From Desulfosporosinus shakirovi (GTDB lineage Bacteria > Bacillota > Desulfitobacteriia > Desulfitobacteriales > Desulfitobacteriaceae): a stretch of 64,000 bases of DNA. The stretch covers positions 1 to 64,000 of the forward strand of contig NZ_JAJDOO010000014.1 of the NCBI RefSeq assembly GCF_020595055.1, read 5' to 3'. The notes beneath the pieces are model-generated. The model had not been told where the DNA came from, did no database searches, and was given only the letters and a program-made list of their open reading frames with translations. The number at the start of each line of letters is the position of its first letter. The stretch's first letter is position 1. Shown here piece after piece: positions 29,454 to 39,039 of this stretch. The position numbers were made by a program, and so were the translations under genes.

Positions 29454-30026
29454 CTACAACAAGCTAATGCCTTTTGTAAATATTTTAATATAATTAGAAA
29501 TACATGTCTGAATATCAGTATCAAACGTAAGTTTGTTCATGACTAAAGATGTGAAAAATAAGCCAAAGCTGGTTGTTAAAAAATTCACAGCTAACGTTTC
29601 TGGATTTTCAATGATAGCCCCTCGATTCCTCATTTCTTCGAAATAACGGCTTAAAAGTTTCTTAAACTCATTCGGGAACTTATATAATACAGCTTCAAAA
29701 TGCGGATTTAATTCCTCGTTTTTTAAATGCATAAGAATAATTTTTCGGTTTTTATATAAAACATCTTGGTATGAAGCGCAAATTTTATTCAAATCTCTTT
29801 CTAAATCCCATTCTAAGCTTTCAAATAATGCTTTAAATTTAGGAGAAAAAACAAATTTATCCAAGGACCTTTCAAATAAATTATGTTTACTTTCAAAGTG
29901 CCTAAAAAGTGTCATTTGGCTTACGCCAGCTTCTTTAGCTATTTCCATAGTAGTAACAGCAGTGTAACCTTTTTGCGAGAAGAGAACAATTGAAGCATTT
30001 ATTATTTTATCTTCCGTAGTGCACAT
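29454..30026 (-). CDS. TetR/AcrR-family transcriptional regulator
   Basis: A 190-residue repressor-type protein. The N-terminal helix-turn-helix (KIINASIVLFSQKGYTAVTT, then EIAKEAGVSQMTLFRHFESK) is unmistakable; the C-terminal ligand-binding half is helical and not specific. Start ATG 30026 has GGAGAAGG four bases upstream. It lies 97 bp upstream of the activase gene on the same strand and so may regulate the activase gene or itself. The ligand is unknown. Confidence 0.9.
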   Translation of the reverse strand: MCTTEDKIINASIVLFSQKGYTAVTTMEIAKEAGVSQMTLFRHFESKHNLFERSLDKFVFSPKFKALFESLEWDLERDLNKICASYQDVLYKNRKIILMHLKNEELNPHFEAVLYKFPNEFKKLLSRYFEEMRNRGAIIENPETLAVNFLTTSFGLFFTSLVMNKLTFDTDIQTCISNYIKIFTKGISLL

Positions 30027-30274
30027 AGTCCTTCTCCAATCACTACTTTCATCATGTTAGTTCTTGCTAACATCATCTATTTTATCATTCTACCTTCATA
30101 ACTTCAATCCAACATCATGGCACTATTTCCTATATTTGTATTCATCCTCTTACGGAAAAGATGCTAGATATGGAAAACAATTATACAACTTGTAATAATT
30201 TGTCTCTATAGCAAAAAACGGACCTGTTCTTTAGAAAAGACAACTGCTTTATTCCAAAATGTATTCTTAATAGA
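30027..30274. other. intergenic region without a recognised gene
   Basis: AT-rich spacer upstream of the TetR gene and beyond the EF-G-like gene's terminator. It presumably holds the TetR promoter, but no convincing -35/-10 pair or operator palindrome was found by eye. Confidence 0.4.
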
Positions 30275-30304
30275 AATAGGGGCTGTAACTTTACAGCCCC
30301 TATT
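30275..30304 (-). terminator. rho-independent terminator of the EF-G-like gene
   Basis: Perfect inverted repeat AATAGGGGCTGTAA / TTACAGCCCCTATT with a two-base loop, 71 bp after the EF-G-like stop codon. On the minus strand it runs into TTTCTATT. Confidence 0.7.
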
Positions 30305-30375
30305 CCATGACCAGCGCATTCAGTTCACCTAAAGCGATCGCAGACGATTTAAGCCTGGCAACCGACCCAGGTTTT

Positions 30376-32397
30376 CTAACGATTATTCACTATTTTCAAT
30401 TGACTGACTAACGTCTCGCTTATTTTGCTTGGAACTTCTTCATAACGCAGGAAATCCATAGTAAATGAACCTTTCCCTTGAGTTAAACTTCTTAAATCTA
30501 TAGCATAACGCATCATTTCGGCCTGTGGTACGTGTGCCCGTATGGATGGGTTTTTTCCGCTGGCATCCATCCCTAACACTTTTCCCCGTTTCCCATTAAG
30601 GTCCGCAATTACATCTCCCATGAAGGCTTCAGGAACTCTCACTTCTATTTCAACAACCGGTTCAAGCAAGGTGGGTTTTGCTAACTCTACCCCTTTGCGA
30701 AAAGCCATAATCGCTGCAAGTTTAAAGGCCATTTCTGAAGAATCAACAGCATGATACGAACCGTCACAAAGAGTAACTTTAATGTCTGTTACCGGATATC
30801 CTACCATAGTTCCTTCTGCCATAGCCTCACGAATTCCCTTTTCGACTGCTGGAATGTATTGCTTCGGTACAGACCCTCCAAAGATCGACTCAGCAAACTC
30901 AAAGTCACTGCCTTCAGATGGTTCTATGTTAATCCATACATGCCCGTATTGACCATGTCCGCCCGTTTGCTTCTTATGTTTACCTTCTACCTTAACTGCT
31001 TTACGAATAGTCTCACGATAAGGCACGCGAGGAACTTTTAAGGTCACATCAACTCCAAATTTCCTGGTTAGCTTTTCCTGGAGAATCTCAAGTTGCATTT
31101 CTCCTAGCCCTGTTAAAATTAGTTCTTTAGTCTCAGTGTTTTTACTGATCCTAATTGTAGGATCTTCCTCAAGCAAACGTGTTAACGCACTGCTTAGCTT
31201 ATCTTCATCCCCTTTAGTCTTCGCTTGAATAGCCACTGATAGCGCAGGGACCGGAAAGTCTATCCCCTCAAGCTCGATAGGATGATCTTTTGCACATAGT
31301 GTATCTCCTGATTTTACCTCTTGCAATTTTGCAATAACTGCAATATCTCCCGCTAACACAGATCCAACAGGCTCCTGGATTTTACCTCTTAAATAAAAAG
31401 GTTGCCCAATTTTTTCCTCTAATTCGCGACTTGAATTATAGACCAATGATTCAGCAGTAAATTTCCCCCCGTAAACGCGAAGGAAAGACATTTTCCCGAC
31501 ATAAGGATCTGTTAGCGTTTTAAAGACAAGAGCCGCTTTATCTTGAATTGCTTCCGGGGGGGGAGCGAATTTCACTAAGAAATCCATAATCTTTGAAATC
31601 CCGATATTTTTATTAGCAGAACCGCAGAGTACTGGAATTATAAGATTTTGCCTTAATGCTTCCTTCAAGGCAGTTTGCAGATCTGCCTCATTTAATCCTT
31701 CCCCTTCAAGATACTTCATTAATATTTCATCATCTGCTTCCGCAACTGCTTCAGCTAATTGTTCTCTTGAAAAATCGGTTTCTTCCCTGTACTCGAATGG
31801 GACCTCCTTGACATAATACTTCCCACTTCCATCTGGGTCATAGTCGTAGGCTTTATTTTCGAGAATATCGATTAACCCTTTAAAACTTGATTCCTGCCCC
31901 ATAGGAAGTTGAAGAGGAACAAGCCTTGCTTCAGGATAGGCATCTTTTAGCTGATCCACTACCTTATGGAAATTGGCATTTTTTCGATCTAATTTATTAA
32001 TAACAATAATCTTAGGAAGTTTTTGTTCCTCCATAATATTCCACGCAATTTCCGATTGTACTTCAAGCCCTGATATCCCGCAAAGTACGAGAACTCCACA
32101 CTCAACAACACGTAAACCACTCTTAACTTCTCCCAAAAAGTCTAAGTATCCCGGGCTATCGAGAATATTGACTTTAACTCCTTGCCACTCAAATGGAGTA
32201 AGACTCGTACTAATCGACACTTTGTGTTTAACTTCTTCGGGCAGATAATCTGAGATTGTGTTTCCTTCAGAAACTTTGCCAATACGATTGATCGCACCTG
32301 AATTAAATAGAAAGGTTTCCGCCAGGGAAGTCTTTCCTGCACCACCATGCCCAACTAGACAGACGTTGCGAAGTTGGTTTGTGTCATAGGTTTTCAA
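30376..32397 (-). CDS. elongation factor G-like translational GTPase (EF-G2 type)
   Basis: A 673-residue paralogue of EF-G. The GTPase domain has G1 GHGGAGKTS (16-24), G3 DSPGYLDF (80-87) and G4 NKLDR. Domains II-V follow, including the domain IV loop (TGGHGQYGHVWI) and the domain V end (QAEMMRYAIDLRSLTQGKGSF). In G3 the usual DTPGH is DSPGY, so the histidine that positions the catalytic water in EF-Tu/EF-G is a tyrosine. That is a common trait of the EF-G-like subfamily and suggests slower or different GTP hydrolysis. The biological role of this paralogue is not settled, and it should not be taken for the housekeeping fusA. The gene is isolated, with a terminator downstream. Confidence 0.9.
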   Translation of the reverse strand: MKTYDTNQLRNVCLVGHGGAGKTSLAETFLFNSGAINRIGKVSEGNTISDYLPEEVKHKVSISTSLTPFEWQGVKVNILDSPGYLDFLGEVKSGLRVVECGVLVLCGISGLEVQSEIAWNIMEEQKLPKIIVINKLDRKNANFHKVVDQLKDAYPEARLVPLQLPMGQESSFKGLIDILENKAYDYDPDGSGKYYVKEVPFEYREETDFSREQLAEAVAEADDEILMKYLEGEGLNEADLQTALKEALRQNLIIPVLCGSANKNIGISKIMDFLVKFAPPPEAIQDKAALVFKTLTDPYVGKMSFLRVYGGKFTAESLVYNSSRELEEKIGQPFYLRGKIQEPVGSVLAGDIAVIAKLQEVKSGDTLCAKDHPIELEGIDFPVPALSVAIQAKTKGDEDKLSSALTRLLEEDPTIRISKNTETKELILTGLGEMQLEILQEKLTRKFGVDVTLKVPRVPYRETIRKAVKVEGKHKKQTGGHGQYGHVWINIEPSEGSDFEFAESIFGGSVPKQYIPAVEKGIREAMAEGTMVGYPVTDIKVTLCDGSYHAVDSSEMAFKLAAIMAFRKGVELAKPTLLEPVVEIEVRVPEAFMGDVIADLNGKRGKVLGMDASGKNPSIRAHVPQAEMMRYAIDLRSLTQGKGSFTMDFLRYEEVPSKISETLVSQLKIVNNR

Positions 32398-32541
32398 GAC
32401 GATTCCTCCTTGATTTGTTATTTAAGAAAAAGGATCGAGCCTTTTTACTTGCAACAGATTAGCGGAGTTTCTATGTCTAGATCCTAGATTAGTACTAATT
32501 TATTGATTAGAGTGGGTCAAGTATTCTCAAGTTTAGAAATA

Positions 32542-33708
32542 TTAATTTATTTTTTCGTATGTGCCCCAGACCTGTGGCTGTTTATTGCGGATCATACATT
32601 TGCCTTTAGCCCAGACAGAATCGACCTGCAGATCTTCATCAAGCACTACTAGGTCAGCGTCATAGCCTGCGTGGATCATCCCTTTGTTTGTAAGGCGCAG
32701 TACGTTTGCTGCATTGGCTGTAATTGTACGCAAGGCTGCCTCCAAAGGAATTTCGTGTTGCATGACTGAACTTTTAATATCACGCCATAAAACTTCTACT
32801 GAACCGACTCCCATGCCAATAAGTATGCCTGCTTCGTTGTATCTAGGCATACTTCCATTCCCGTCTGAGGTTACGGTGATCCTATCATTAAGAAGTTGCC
32901 GCTGGTACAACATTTTTAAGACTGACGGCACCTGCAGTTCAACTGAAAAATCGTCACACCCTGCCGTGAGATCGATATGCCCTCCTGCTAAAAGAAACTG
33001 AATCCCTTGTTCCAGTAAAGTATGAGTTCGATTAATATGAGTCGGTATAAATTGAGTAATAGGGATATCTGTTTTCTCCAATATTTCCCATATAGGGTGT
33101 AAACCTTGTTTCCCCTCTCCTAGATGAACGTGAACGACCCCTGCTTTTCCTCCGAGCATTCCACCAACTCTGGCTTCTGCAGCTAAATGCTCAAGTTCAC
33201 TGATTTGAGGTTGTGCCGAACGATGATCAGAGATAGCTATTTCCCCGGCACCAATCACCTTTGAAATCAAGACTAGGTCTTGTTCTAAGGTTGGCAAAAG
33301 TGTTCTCATGGGAACTCTGTAGCCCCCACTATAAATATAGGTACTTATTCCCTCTTCCTGGAGTGCATTCGCTTTAACCAAAAGCTCTGACATAGAGCGT
33401 GATACAGAATCTGTCCCCAGACAACCAACGACGGTTGTTGTTCCAGCCCGAGTTATTTGAGAAAGTTGAAGTTCCGGAGTGCGCGAAGCAGGTCCCGCTT
33501 CGCCCCCTCCTCCACATATATGTACATGAGCATCTATAAAACCTGGGACCAGTGTCTTACCTTGAAGGTCGATTACTTCCCCCTCTGCAAAATCAGGCAG
33601 TCTCAGATTTTTGCCAACCGCAGCAATGCTAATTCCAACAATCAACAAGTCCGAATCATCAGTATACTCAGGACAGTAAATTTTGGCGTTCTTAAGAAGT
33701 ACCCACAC
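32542..33708 (-). CDS. iadA: isoaspartyl dipeptidase (beta-aspartyl peptidase, M38)
   Basis: Metal-dependent amidohydrolase-fold peptidase that cleaves isoaspartyl dipeptides arising from damaged proteins. Of about 389 residues, LVPGFIDAHVHICGGGGEAG holds the HxH metal ligands and the glycine-rich loop, GVVHVHLGEGK and FIPTHINRT supply further ligands, and TSDGNGSMP the catalytic aspartate. GTG at 33708 is preferred because GGGGAGAGG precedes it; the upstream GTG at 33726 overlaps that site. It stands as a single gene between the EF-G paralogue and the divergent flippase gene. Confidence 0.9.
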   Translation of the reverse strand: MWVLLKNAKIYCPEYTDDSDLLIVGISIAAVGKNLRLPDFAEGEVIDLQGKTLVPGFIDAHVHICGGGGEAGPASRTPELQLSQITRAGTTTVVGCLGTDSVSRSMSELLVKANALQEEGISTYIYSGGYRVPMRTLLPTLEQDLVLISKVIGAGEIAISDHRSAQPQISELEHLAAEARVGGMLGGKAGVVHVHLGEGKQGLHPIWEILEKTDIPITQFIPTHINRTHTLLEQGIQFLLAGGHIDLTAGCDDFSVELQVPSVLKMLYQRQLLNDRITVTSDGNGSMPRYNEAGILIGMGVGSVEVLWRDIKSSVMQHEIPLEAALRTITANAANVLRLTNKGMIHAGYDADLVVLDEDLQVDSVWAKGKCMIRNKQPQVWGTYEKIN

Positions 33709-33887
33709 TTTTACCTCTCCCCTCACGAGGTATAATACCCCAATATTGGATCAATATTCCATGTATTTAACATTTCTTCATCGTGAGCCAAAATCCTTTA
33801 TGCCTAGTAAGTATTGCGAAAATTTCCTAAGCATTTCTTTTTTTCCACAAGCATATGGTTATATATAACTCAGATTAGGAGGGTTAC

Positions 33888-35432
33888 ATGGCGAGAAGGA
33901 CCTTTGTCTACGGTGCAGCTATCCTGTTAGGTGCAAATTTGTTAAACCGCCTGTTGGGCTTCGCCTACCAATATTTAATAATGATAAATATTGGTGGTGA
34001 AGCCTATGGTTTGTTTAATATGGTATTTCCTATGTACATGATGGCTCTTGTTGTTACAACAGCGGGTATTCCACTCGCAATTGCCAAAATGGTTTCCGAA
34101 GAAGTATCTCTTGGACGTATTTCTAATGCCCAATCCATCTTCCGTTTAGCCCTTTGGCTCCTCAGTATTTCAGGAGCCTTCGTATCAATTTCACTCTATT
34201 TCCTTTCCCCATATATAGCTCACAAGATCTTTTCTGACCCAAGAGTGATTAACGTCTTTCTCATATGCACTCCGGCAGTTTTTATCGTTTCCGTGTCATC
34301 GGTCTTCCGGGGATACTTTCAAGGTTTACAGAATATGGTTCCCACGGCTATAAGCCAAATTTGCGAACAGATAATTCGAGTGGCAGTCGGATATGGGGCA
34401 GCTCTTAGACTTTTGAAATTTGGCGTAGAATGGGCTGCAGCAGGATTAGCACTAGGCATGTTAGCTGGCGAATTCGTCGGATTGATCGCTATTATTATCC
34501 AATATTCGAGGGCAAAACTCAAACTCACACGAGATAATCAGGCAAGAACTTTTTCCTCACGCCAAATATTAATCAGATTATGGAAATTAGCTTCTCCTGT
34601 TACCGTTGGAAGACTGCTGTCTACGGGTTTGTCTTCATTAGATGCAATAGTCATCCCTCTTCGTCTTCAAGTAGCGGGATATTCTGCACGAGAAGCAGTA
34701 ACCTTATTTGGACAGCTTGGTGGTTCTGCTTTTACACTGCTTACCTTTCCCAGTGTCTTTACATTTGCCTTAGCAACCTCACTGGTACCTGCAATATCTG
34801 AAGCAACCGTAAGACGCCAATTAAACGTCGTCCGAGCACGCAGCGCTGAAGCCATTCGTTTAACGATCTTAATTGGAATTCCTTGCCTTATTATTCTCTT
34901 TTATTTTGCTCGTCCATTGACCGCGTTTTTCAAGAGTTCAGAAATTGCGCCAATCTTGCGTGTGTTAGCTTTTGGAGGGATATTTTCTTACGTACAACAA
35001 ACCACAACGGGAATTTTGCAAGGAATCGGAAAAGTTCATCTTCCAGTTGTCCATTCCATCGTTGGGGCTGTCATTCGCATCCCCTTGCTCATCTACCTTA
35101 CAGGTCTCCCCCATTGGGGTCTGCGTGGAACTGCGTGGGCATATGCATTTGGTTATTTTATTATGGCTGTCTTAAATATGGCGGCAATTTCAAGGTACAC
35201 CGGAATGCCTTTAGATCTTCAACGATTTGTTCTCCAACCAGTTTTTGGCGGAGTAGGTATGCTTCTCGTATTTCAATTTTTGGATCCGTTCTTTAGCAAC
35301 CATCCTTTAGGATATCCCCTTGAATTTTTAGTTGGAATAGTCGTTTATGGTACAATTCTATTATTTAATGGCGGCGTCACCTTTGCCGATCTAAAACGAC
35401 TGCCATGGATCGGAAAGTTTGTTCCGCCCTAA
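33888..35432 (+). CDS. spoVB: MOP-superfamily polysaccharide/lipid flippase, SpoVB-like
   Basis: Integral membrane protein of 514 residues with about 14 hydrophobic segments. The N-terminus (FVYGAAILLGANLLNRLLGF.YQYLIMINIGGEAYGLFNMVFP) is characteristic of SpoVB/YtgP-type flippases, which move lipid-linked precursors needed for spore cortex or cell wall. RBS AGGAGG lies six bases before ATG 33888. Its last four bases overlap the convergent small membrane-protein gene. SpoVB is the best guess, but another member of this multi-copy family is possible. Confidence 0.8.
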   Translation: MARRTFVYGAAILLGANLLNRLLGFAYQYLIMINIGGEAYGLFNMVFPMYMMALVVTTAGIPLAIAKMVSEEVSLGRISNAQSIFRLALWLLSISGAFVSISLYFLSPYIAHKIFSDPRVINVFLICTPAVFIVSVSSVFRGYFQGLQNMVPTAISQICEQIIRVAVGYGAALRLLKFGVEWAAAGLALGMLAGEFVGLIAIIIQYSRAKLKLTRDNQARTFSSRQILIRLWKLASPVTVGRLLSTGLSSLDAIVIPLRLQVAGYSAREAVTLFGQLGGSAFTLLTFPSVFTFALATSLVPAISEATVRRQLNVVRARSAEAIRLTILIGIPCLIILFYFARPLTAFFKSSEIAPILRVLAFGGIFSYVQQTTTGILQGIGKVHLPVVHSIVGAVIRIPLLIYLTGLPHWGLRGTAWAYAFGYFIMAVLNMAAISRYTGMPLDLQRFVLQPVFGGVGMLLVFQFLDPFFSNHPLGYPLEFLVGIVVYGTILLFNGGVTFADLKRLPWIGKFVPP

Positions 35433-35692
35433 AATTTATTCCACAATCGACGAATTTGGTTTCCCCATTGCCAATAAGATAAAACAAATGTCACAAGAAC
35501 AACTAATAATGCCAAAATCTTGTAAACAAAATATACTTTTATGACAGTTAAAAAAACCATTCCGAGTCCTAAGATAGCAGGAATTGTTAATAATTTAAAT
35601 ATTGAACGTTTATCCTTCTTATTTCGGAATCCTGGATAGGAGAAGATGATCGCAAATAATATAAAATAAAATATAAACGTGCCAATTATCAT
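35429..35692 (-). CDS. small membrane protein, unknown function
   Basis: An 87-residue protein with two or three hydrophobic segments (MIIGTFIFYFILFAIIFSY, IPAILGLGMVFLTVI, VYKILALLVVLVTFVLSYW) and a basic C-terminus. ATG at 35692 has GGAGG eight bases upstream and is preferred over the start at 35719. It ends four bases inside the flippase gene on the opposite strand. No family recognised. Confidence 0.6.
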   Translation of the reverse strand: MIIGTFIFYFILFAIIFSYPGFRNKKDKRSIFKLLTIPAILGLGMVFLTVIKVYFVYKILALLVVLVTFVLSYWQWGNQIRRLWNKF

Positions 35693-35811
35693 TAAAGCTT
35701 CCTCCATTAGTAAAAACACAATAACTATCCATTATTTATGCACTATAAACATTGAAGCATATGTGAATACTACAATTGTGTCAGTAGATAGAGTTGAGAG
35801 GAGATGTGTTT

Positions 35812-36036
35812 ATGAGTCACAGAAATAGAAATAGTGGAATTTTACCGGAATCGGTGTTGGAACAATTCAAATGGGAAGTTGCAGATGAACTAGGTATAAG
35901 CTCAAAAATTAAGAGTCAAGGTTGGGAAAACATGACCTCTCGAGAATGTGGTCATGTCGGAGGACGAATTGGTGGAAGCATGGTTAAAACCATGATCCGC
36001 AGAGCAAAAGAATCCTTAAATGAGACTTCTTTATAA
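35812..36036 (+). CDS. alpha/beta-type small acid-soluble spore protein
   Basis: A 74-residue DNA-coating protein of dormant spores. It shows the two family segments: LEQFKWEVADELGI (with the germination-protease cleavage region around E-V-A) and the C-terminal GHVGGRIGGSMVKTMI. ATG 35812 has GAGGAG eight bases upstream, so the in-frame start at 35794 is not used. Expression in the forespore by sigma-G is expected from the family, but no convincing sigma-G promoter could be read. A terminator follows at 36045. Confidence 0.93.
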   Translation: MSHRNRNSGILPESVLEQFKWEVADELGISSKIKSQGWENMTSRECGHVGGRIGGSMVKTMIRRAKESLNETSL

Positions 36037-36044
36037 TCAATAGG

Positions 36045-36077
36045 TAAAGGAGTACAGAAATAATCTGTACTCCTTTA
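36045..36077. terminator. bidirectional rho-independent terminator
   Basis: TAAAGGAGTACAG/CTGTACTCCTTTA with a seven-base loop lies between the spore-protein gene (plus) and surE (minus), abutting the surE stop. T-rich and A-rich flanks suit both directions. Confidence 0.85.
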
Positions 36078-36078
36078 A

Positions 36079-36858
36079 TTATACCCCGTTATCGAGCAAA
36101 CTGTTGGATGTGTTAAAATATTTTTTCCAAGGTTCAATCTCTTTAAAATCCGTCAAATCACTATGCATTGGAGTAATCGAAATAAAATCTTCTTGGATCG
36201 CTCTTAAATCCGTATCCTCTTCAAGATCTTCTGCCCTATTGCCACATTGCCAATAATAAGCTCGCCCATGAGGATCAACTCTTCGCTCAAACACATTGTC
36301 ATAAATAGCCTTACCAAGTCTTGTCACTTTAGCTCCAGCCCACTTAGACTGAGGTTTGCCCGGAAAGTTTATATTCATTAAGCCTTTCTTATGACGCTTA
36401 ATGATATAATCCAAATGCTTTGCTAAATAGACTGTAGACGGTTCAAAATCTTTAAATTGATAGTTTGCTAAAGAAACAGCTAATGAAGGAACGCCCAGTA
36501 TTACTCCTTCCATGGCCGCCGAAACTGTTCCTGAGTAAAAAACATCCGTTCCTAAGTTAGAGCCTTGGTTAATTCCCGAAATAAGCAGGTCAGGCTTAGT
36601 AATAAGCCCTCCTTGGATAGCAAGTTTAACACAATCAGAAGGAGTACCGCTAACGGCAAATCCCTTTTGATGGCTGTCAAGATCATGTTCTATTACAAAC
36701 AAAGGATGAAACAGGGTTATAGAGTGGCCCGTGGCAGAACGCTCACCTGCTGGAGCAACAATGCTAATATCATGCTCTGTCAGGGATCGAAGTGAACGAT
36801 ATAATGTTTGAATACCAGAGGCATGATATCCATCATCATTTGTCAGTAAAATATGCAT
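36079..36858 (-). CDS. surE: 5'/3'-nucleotidase SurE
   Basis: Metal-dependent nucleoside-monophosphate phosphatase of 259 residues. ILLTNDDGYHASGI at the N-terminus gives the metal-binding Asp-Asp; the PAGERSATGHSIT and SGINQGSNLGTDVFYSGTVSAAMEG segments complete the SurE active site. GGAGG lies eight bases before the ATG. It is the last gene of a minus-strand run that starts with queD and probably shares the transcript with ypmA and folE. Confidence 0.95.
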   Translation of the reverse strand: MHILLTNDDGYHASGIQTLYRSLRSLTEHDISIVAPAGERSATGHSITLFHPLFVIEHDLDSHQKGFAVSGTPSDCVKLAIQGGLITKPDLLISGINQGSNLGTDVFYSGTVSAAMEGVILGVPSLAVSLANYQFKDFEPSTVYLAKHLDYIIKRHKKGLMNINFPGKPQSKWAGAKVTRLGKAIYDNVFERRVDPHGRAYYWQCGNRAEDLEEDTDLRAIQEDFISITPMHSDLTDFKEIEPWKKYFNTSNSLLDNGV

Positions 36859-36872
36859 ATAATTTCCTCCGA

Positions 36873-37064
36873 TTATTCTACTTCGTAAACAGAAATAACC
36901 ATTTTATCTTCCTTTTTAGTCAACCCAAACATTAAGTGATGTCCCTTGAGGTTTTTATTTAAAAAATCAACCACTTTATAAAGTTCACCATTCACACTTA
37001 AGCGTTGTGAGGCAATAAGTTCTATCTTTCCTTGACGATCAGACGGGTTTATATTATCATTCAC
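36873..37064 (-). CDS. ypmA: YpmA-like DUF4264 protein
   Basis: A 63-residue protein whose core (ELYKVVDFLNKNLKGHHLMFGL, then VISVYE) matches my recollection of Bacillus YpmA. GTG start at 37064 with GAGG nine bases upstream. It sits 14 bp from surE and 17 bp from folE. Function unknown. Confidence 0.75.
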   Translation of the reverse strand: MNDNINPSDRQGKIELIASQRLSVNGELYKVVDFLNKNLKGHHLMFGLTKKEDKMVISVYEVE

Positions 37065-37081
37065 CCAAAATTACCTCTTTC

Positions 37082-37654
37082 TTAGCGTCTGTGTCCCTGA
37101 ATTAGTGAAAATGCTTCCGATCTAGTAATTGGGTTTGTCTTAAATATCCCACGTACGGCAGACGTTAATGTTTGTGATCCTGCTTTCTTAACCCCTCGCA
37201 TAGTCATACACATATGCTCTGCTTCAATAACCACCAAAACGCCCAGCGGGGTGAGTTTTGCCATAATAGCATCTGCGATCTCAGACGTTAAACGTTCTTG
37301 AAGTTGCGGTCTGCGGGCAAACCCTTCAACTACACGAGCGAATTTTGATAAACCTGTTATCTTACCTTTTCTCGGGATATAAGCGACATGGGCTTTGCCG
37401 TAAAATGGGACAAGGTGATGTTCGCACATGGAATAAACCGGTATATCCTTCACGATAACCATCTCTTCGTGTTCTTCTGAAAATTGAACATTTAAATGAT
37501 AACCAGGGTCTTCATGTAAACCGCTAAATACTTCAGCATACATTTTAGCCACACGCTTTGGTGTATCCCGTAACCCTTCGCGCTCAGGGTCTTCACCTAT
37601 AGCTTCTAAAATCATGTAAACAGCTTGCTCAATCTTTTGTAAATCCATCCCCAT
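37082..37654 (-). CDS. folE: GTP cyclohydrolase I (FolE)
   Basis: Zinc enzyme turning GTP into 7,8-dihydroneopterin triphosphate, the first step of both folate and queuosine-precursor synthesis. The 190 residues contain [19 protein letters not shown] with the zinc Cys/His, [21 protein letters not shown], and [18 protein letters not shown] with the second zinc cysteine. Placement straight after queE in a que gene set indicates that it feeds preQ0 synthesis here. RBS AAAGGAG is nine bases before ATG 37654. Confidence 0.96.
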   Translation of the reverse strand: MGMDLQKIEQAVYMILEAIGEDPEREGLRDTPKRVAKMYAEVFSGLHEDPGYHLNVQFSEEHEEMVIVKDIPVYSMCEHHLVPFYGKAHVAYIPRKGKITGLSKFARVVEGFARRPQLQERLTSEIADAIMAKLTPLGVLVVIEAEHMCMTMRGVKKAGSQTLTSAVRGIFKTNPITRSEAFSLIQGHRR

Positions 37655-37703
37655 AATTCTTTTCTCCTTTACTCTATATGGTCCTTCATTAGATTTAACT
37701 TAA

Positions 37704-38435
37704 CTATAGTTGTCCCATAAATACATGTGTTTGAGGAATAACTCTTACGTTAGTAAGTTTCTTAAGAAAAAAACTTTGCCATTCTAGAAGTTGATAAGGT
37801 TTAGGGGTAGTTATCTCATTTGTTGCTGTTACAGGTTGTAAGATTGTTGGGATCAGCGGATCTACCGCCACAATTAAATCACGAGCGTACTGGAGTTCCG
37901 TAAGACTGGTTTCTTGATGAACAACAATTTTGACAAAGACTTCTTTTGGAAGACTGGAGCGCAGAAAAGACTCATGAACATCCCAGAAGCTTTGACCATT
38001 AAATGGCAGCTTAATATCCATACTTATAATATCAACCCAGGGTAGGATACGATGCAGTTGCTCAGGTAATGTTCCATTAGTTTCAAGGTATATCCTAATG
38101 CCTTTCTCTCTCAAAAAAGGTAAGATTGCTCGTAACTCGTTAACCCACAGAAGGGGCTCTCCTCCAGTGATACTCAAAGAATGATGAAGTGAAAAATCAT
38201 AAATTTCCAATAACTTTATAAGCTTTTCAATTGGAACAGGGTTTTCAGTCATGTTAAAAACTCCCGACCCTGCTTCCGTCTCCATGCGCAATTGTTGCGG
38301 TGCTGTTGTCACCGTGTCACAATATGGACACCTTAAATTACAGTTTGGCAAGCGAAGAAAAATTTGCCTTACTCCAACATAAGGGCCTTCCCCTTGAATT
38401 GAAGAGAATATTTCCGTAACTGGCAACTTAAGCAT
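37704..38435 (-). CDS. queE: 7-carboxy-7-deazaguanine synthase QueE (radical SAM)
   Basis: Rearranges 6-carboxytetrahydropterin to 7-carboxy-7-deazaguanine. The N-terminus EIFSSIQGEGPYVGVRQIFLR is the QueE signature and CNLRCPYCD supplies the three cluster cysteines. SITGGEPLLW is the SAM-binding GGE motif. Its ATG overlaps the stop of the DUF366 gene by one base (TAATG), so translation is coupled. 243 residues, normal length. Confidence 0.94.
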   Translation of the reverse strand: MLKLPVTEIFSSIQGEGPYVGVRQIFLRLPNCNLRCPYCDTVTTAPQQLRMETEAGSGVFNMTENPVPIEKLIKLLEIYDFSLHHSLSITGGEPLLWVNELRAILPFLREKGIRIYLETNGTLPEQLHRILPWVDIISMDIKLPFNGQSFWDVHESFLRSSLPKEVFVKIVVHQETSLTELQYARDLIVAVDPLIPTILQPVTATNEITTPKPYQLLEWQSFFLKKLTNVRVIPQTHVFMGQL

Positions 38436-38992
38436 TACGAAACCCCTCGCACTTTACATCGCGCAAGACGAATAGAAAGAACCTCATCACAATAATGTTT
38501 GGCAACGCTCTCTCCAAATCCTAATACATCTTGAATCCGGAAATCACCTAAGGCTATGGTTGGAATGGGGGTATTCAGCTTGGAAACATTAAGCCCGCAA
38601 TGAATCATGCTAGACACTGGTGAAAGGGTGCTAATACTTACAGAAAGCTTTTTATCTGCCTCATAAAGATCATCCCCACTCCGACTTAGGCTCTTCACCC
38701 CAAGTTTTTCGAGTTCTTCCTTGATTGTAGCGATGAGTAGGCGTTGCCGAATAATTGACTTTTCTAAATCCATATCAAAGTGTTCTACTATAAAATGCAA
38801 CATGTCTTCGCTGTAAATCCAATCCTTAGCCAAGACATCCTCCATGTCTACCATCTCGTTTTGCTCTACACGGCAGGAGCCACGGAATACACTTATACTG
38901 TCCCCCATTAAACCAAAATTTTTATAGGCAAATAAAGACTGAAGTTGGCTGCCATCGTAATTTAGGAGTTTTTGCTCAATAAAGTATTTCAT
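38435..38992 (-). CDS. DUF366 family protein in the queuosine gene set
   Basis: A 185-residue cytoplasmic protein. FGLMGDSISVFRGSCRV and DMEDVLAKDWIYSEDMLHFI near the N-terminus, with PVSSMIHCGLNVS in the middle, suit DUF366. It lies between queC and queE and overlaps queE by one base, which ties it to deazaguanine metabolism, but its activity is unknown to me. GAGAGG lies nine bases before the ATG. Confidence 0.75.
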   Translation of the reverse strand: MKYFIEQKLLNYDGSQLQSLFAYKNFGLMGDSISVFRGSCRVEQNEMVDMEDVLAKDWIYSEDMLHFIVEHFDMDLEKSIIRQRLLIATIKEELEKLGVKSLSRSGDDLYEADKKLSVSISTLSPVSSMIHCGLNVSKLNTPIPTIALGDFRIQDVLGFGESVAKHYCDEVLSIRLARCKVRGVS

Positions 38993-39039
38993 TGATATTT
39001 CCTCTCTTCTGGGTCTCTGTTTAGATCTTTTAAAAACGA

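Noticed and set aside
35720-35811. sigma-G promoter of the small acid-soluble spore protein gene
   Set aside because: TGAATA and CATATGT occur but not at an acceptable spacing to each other; the evidence is too weak to list.
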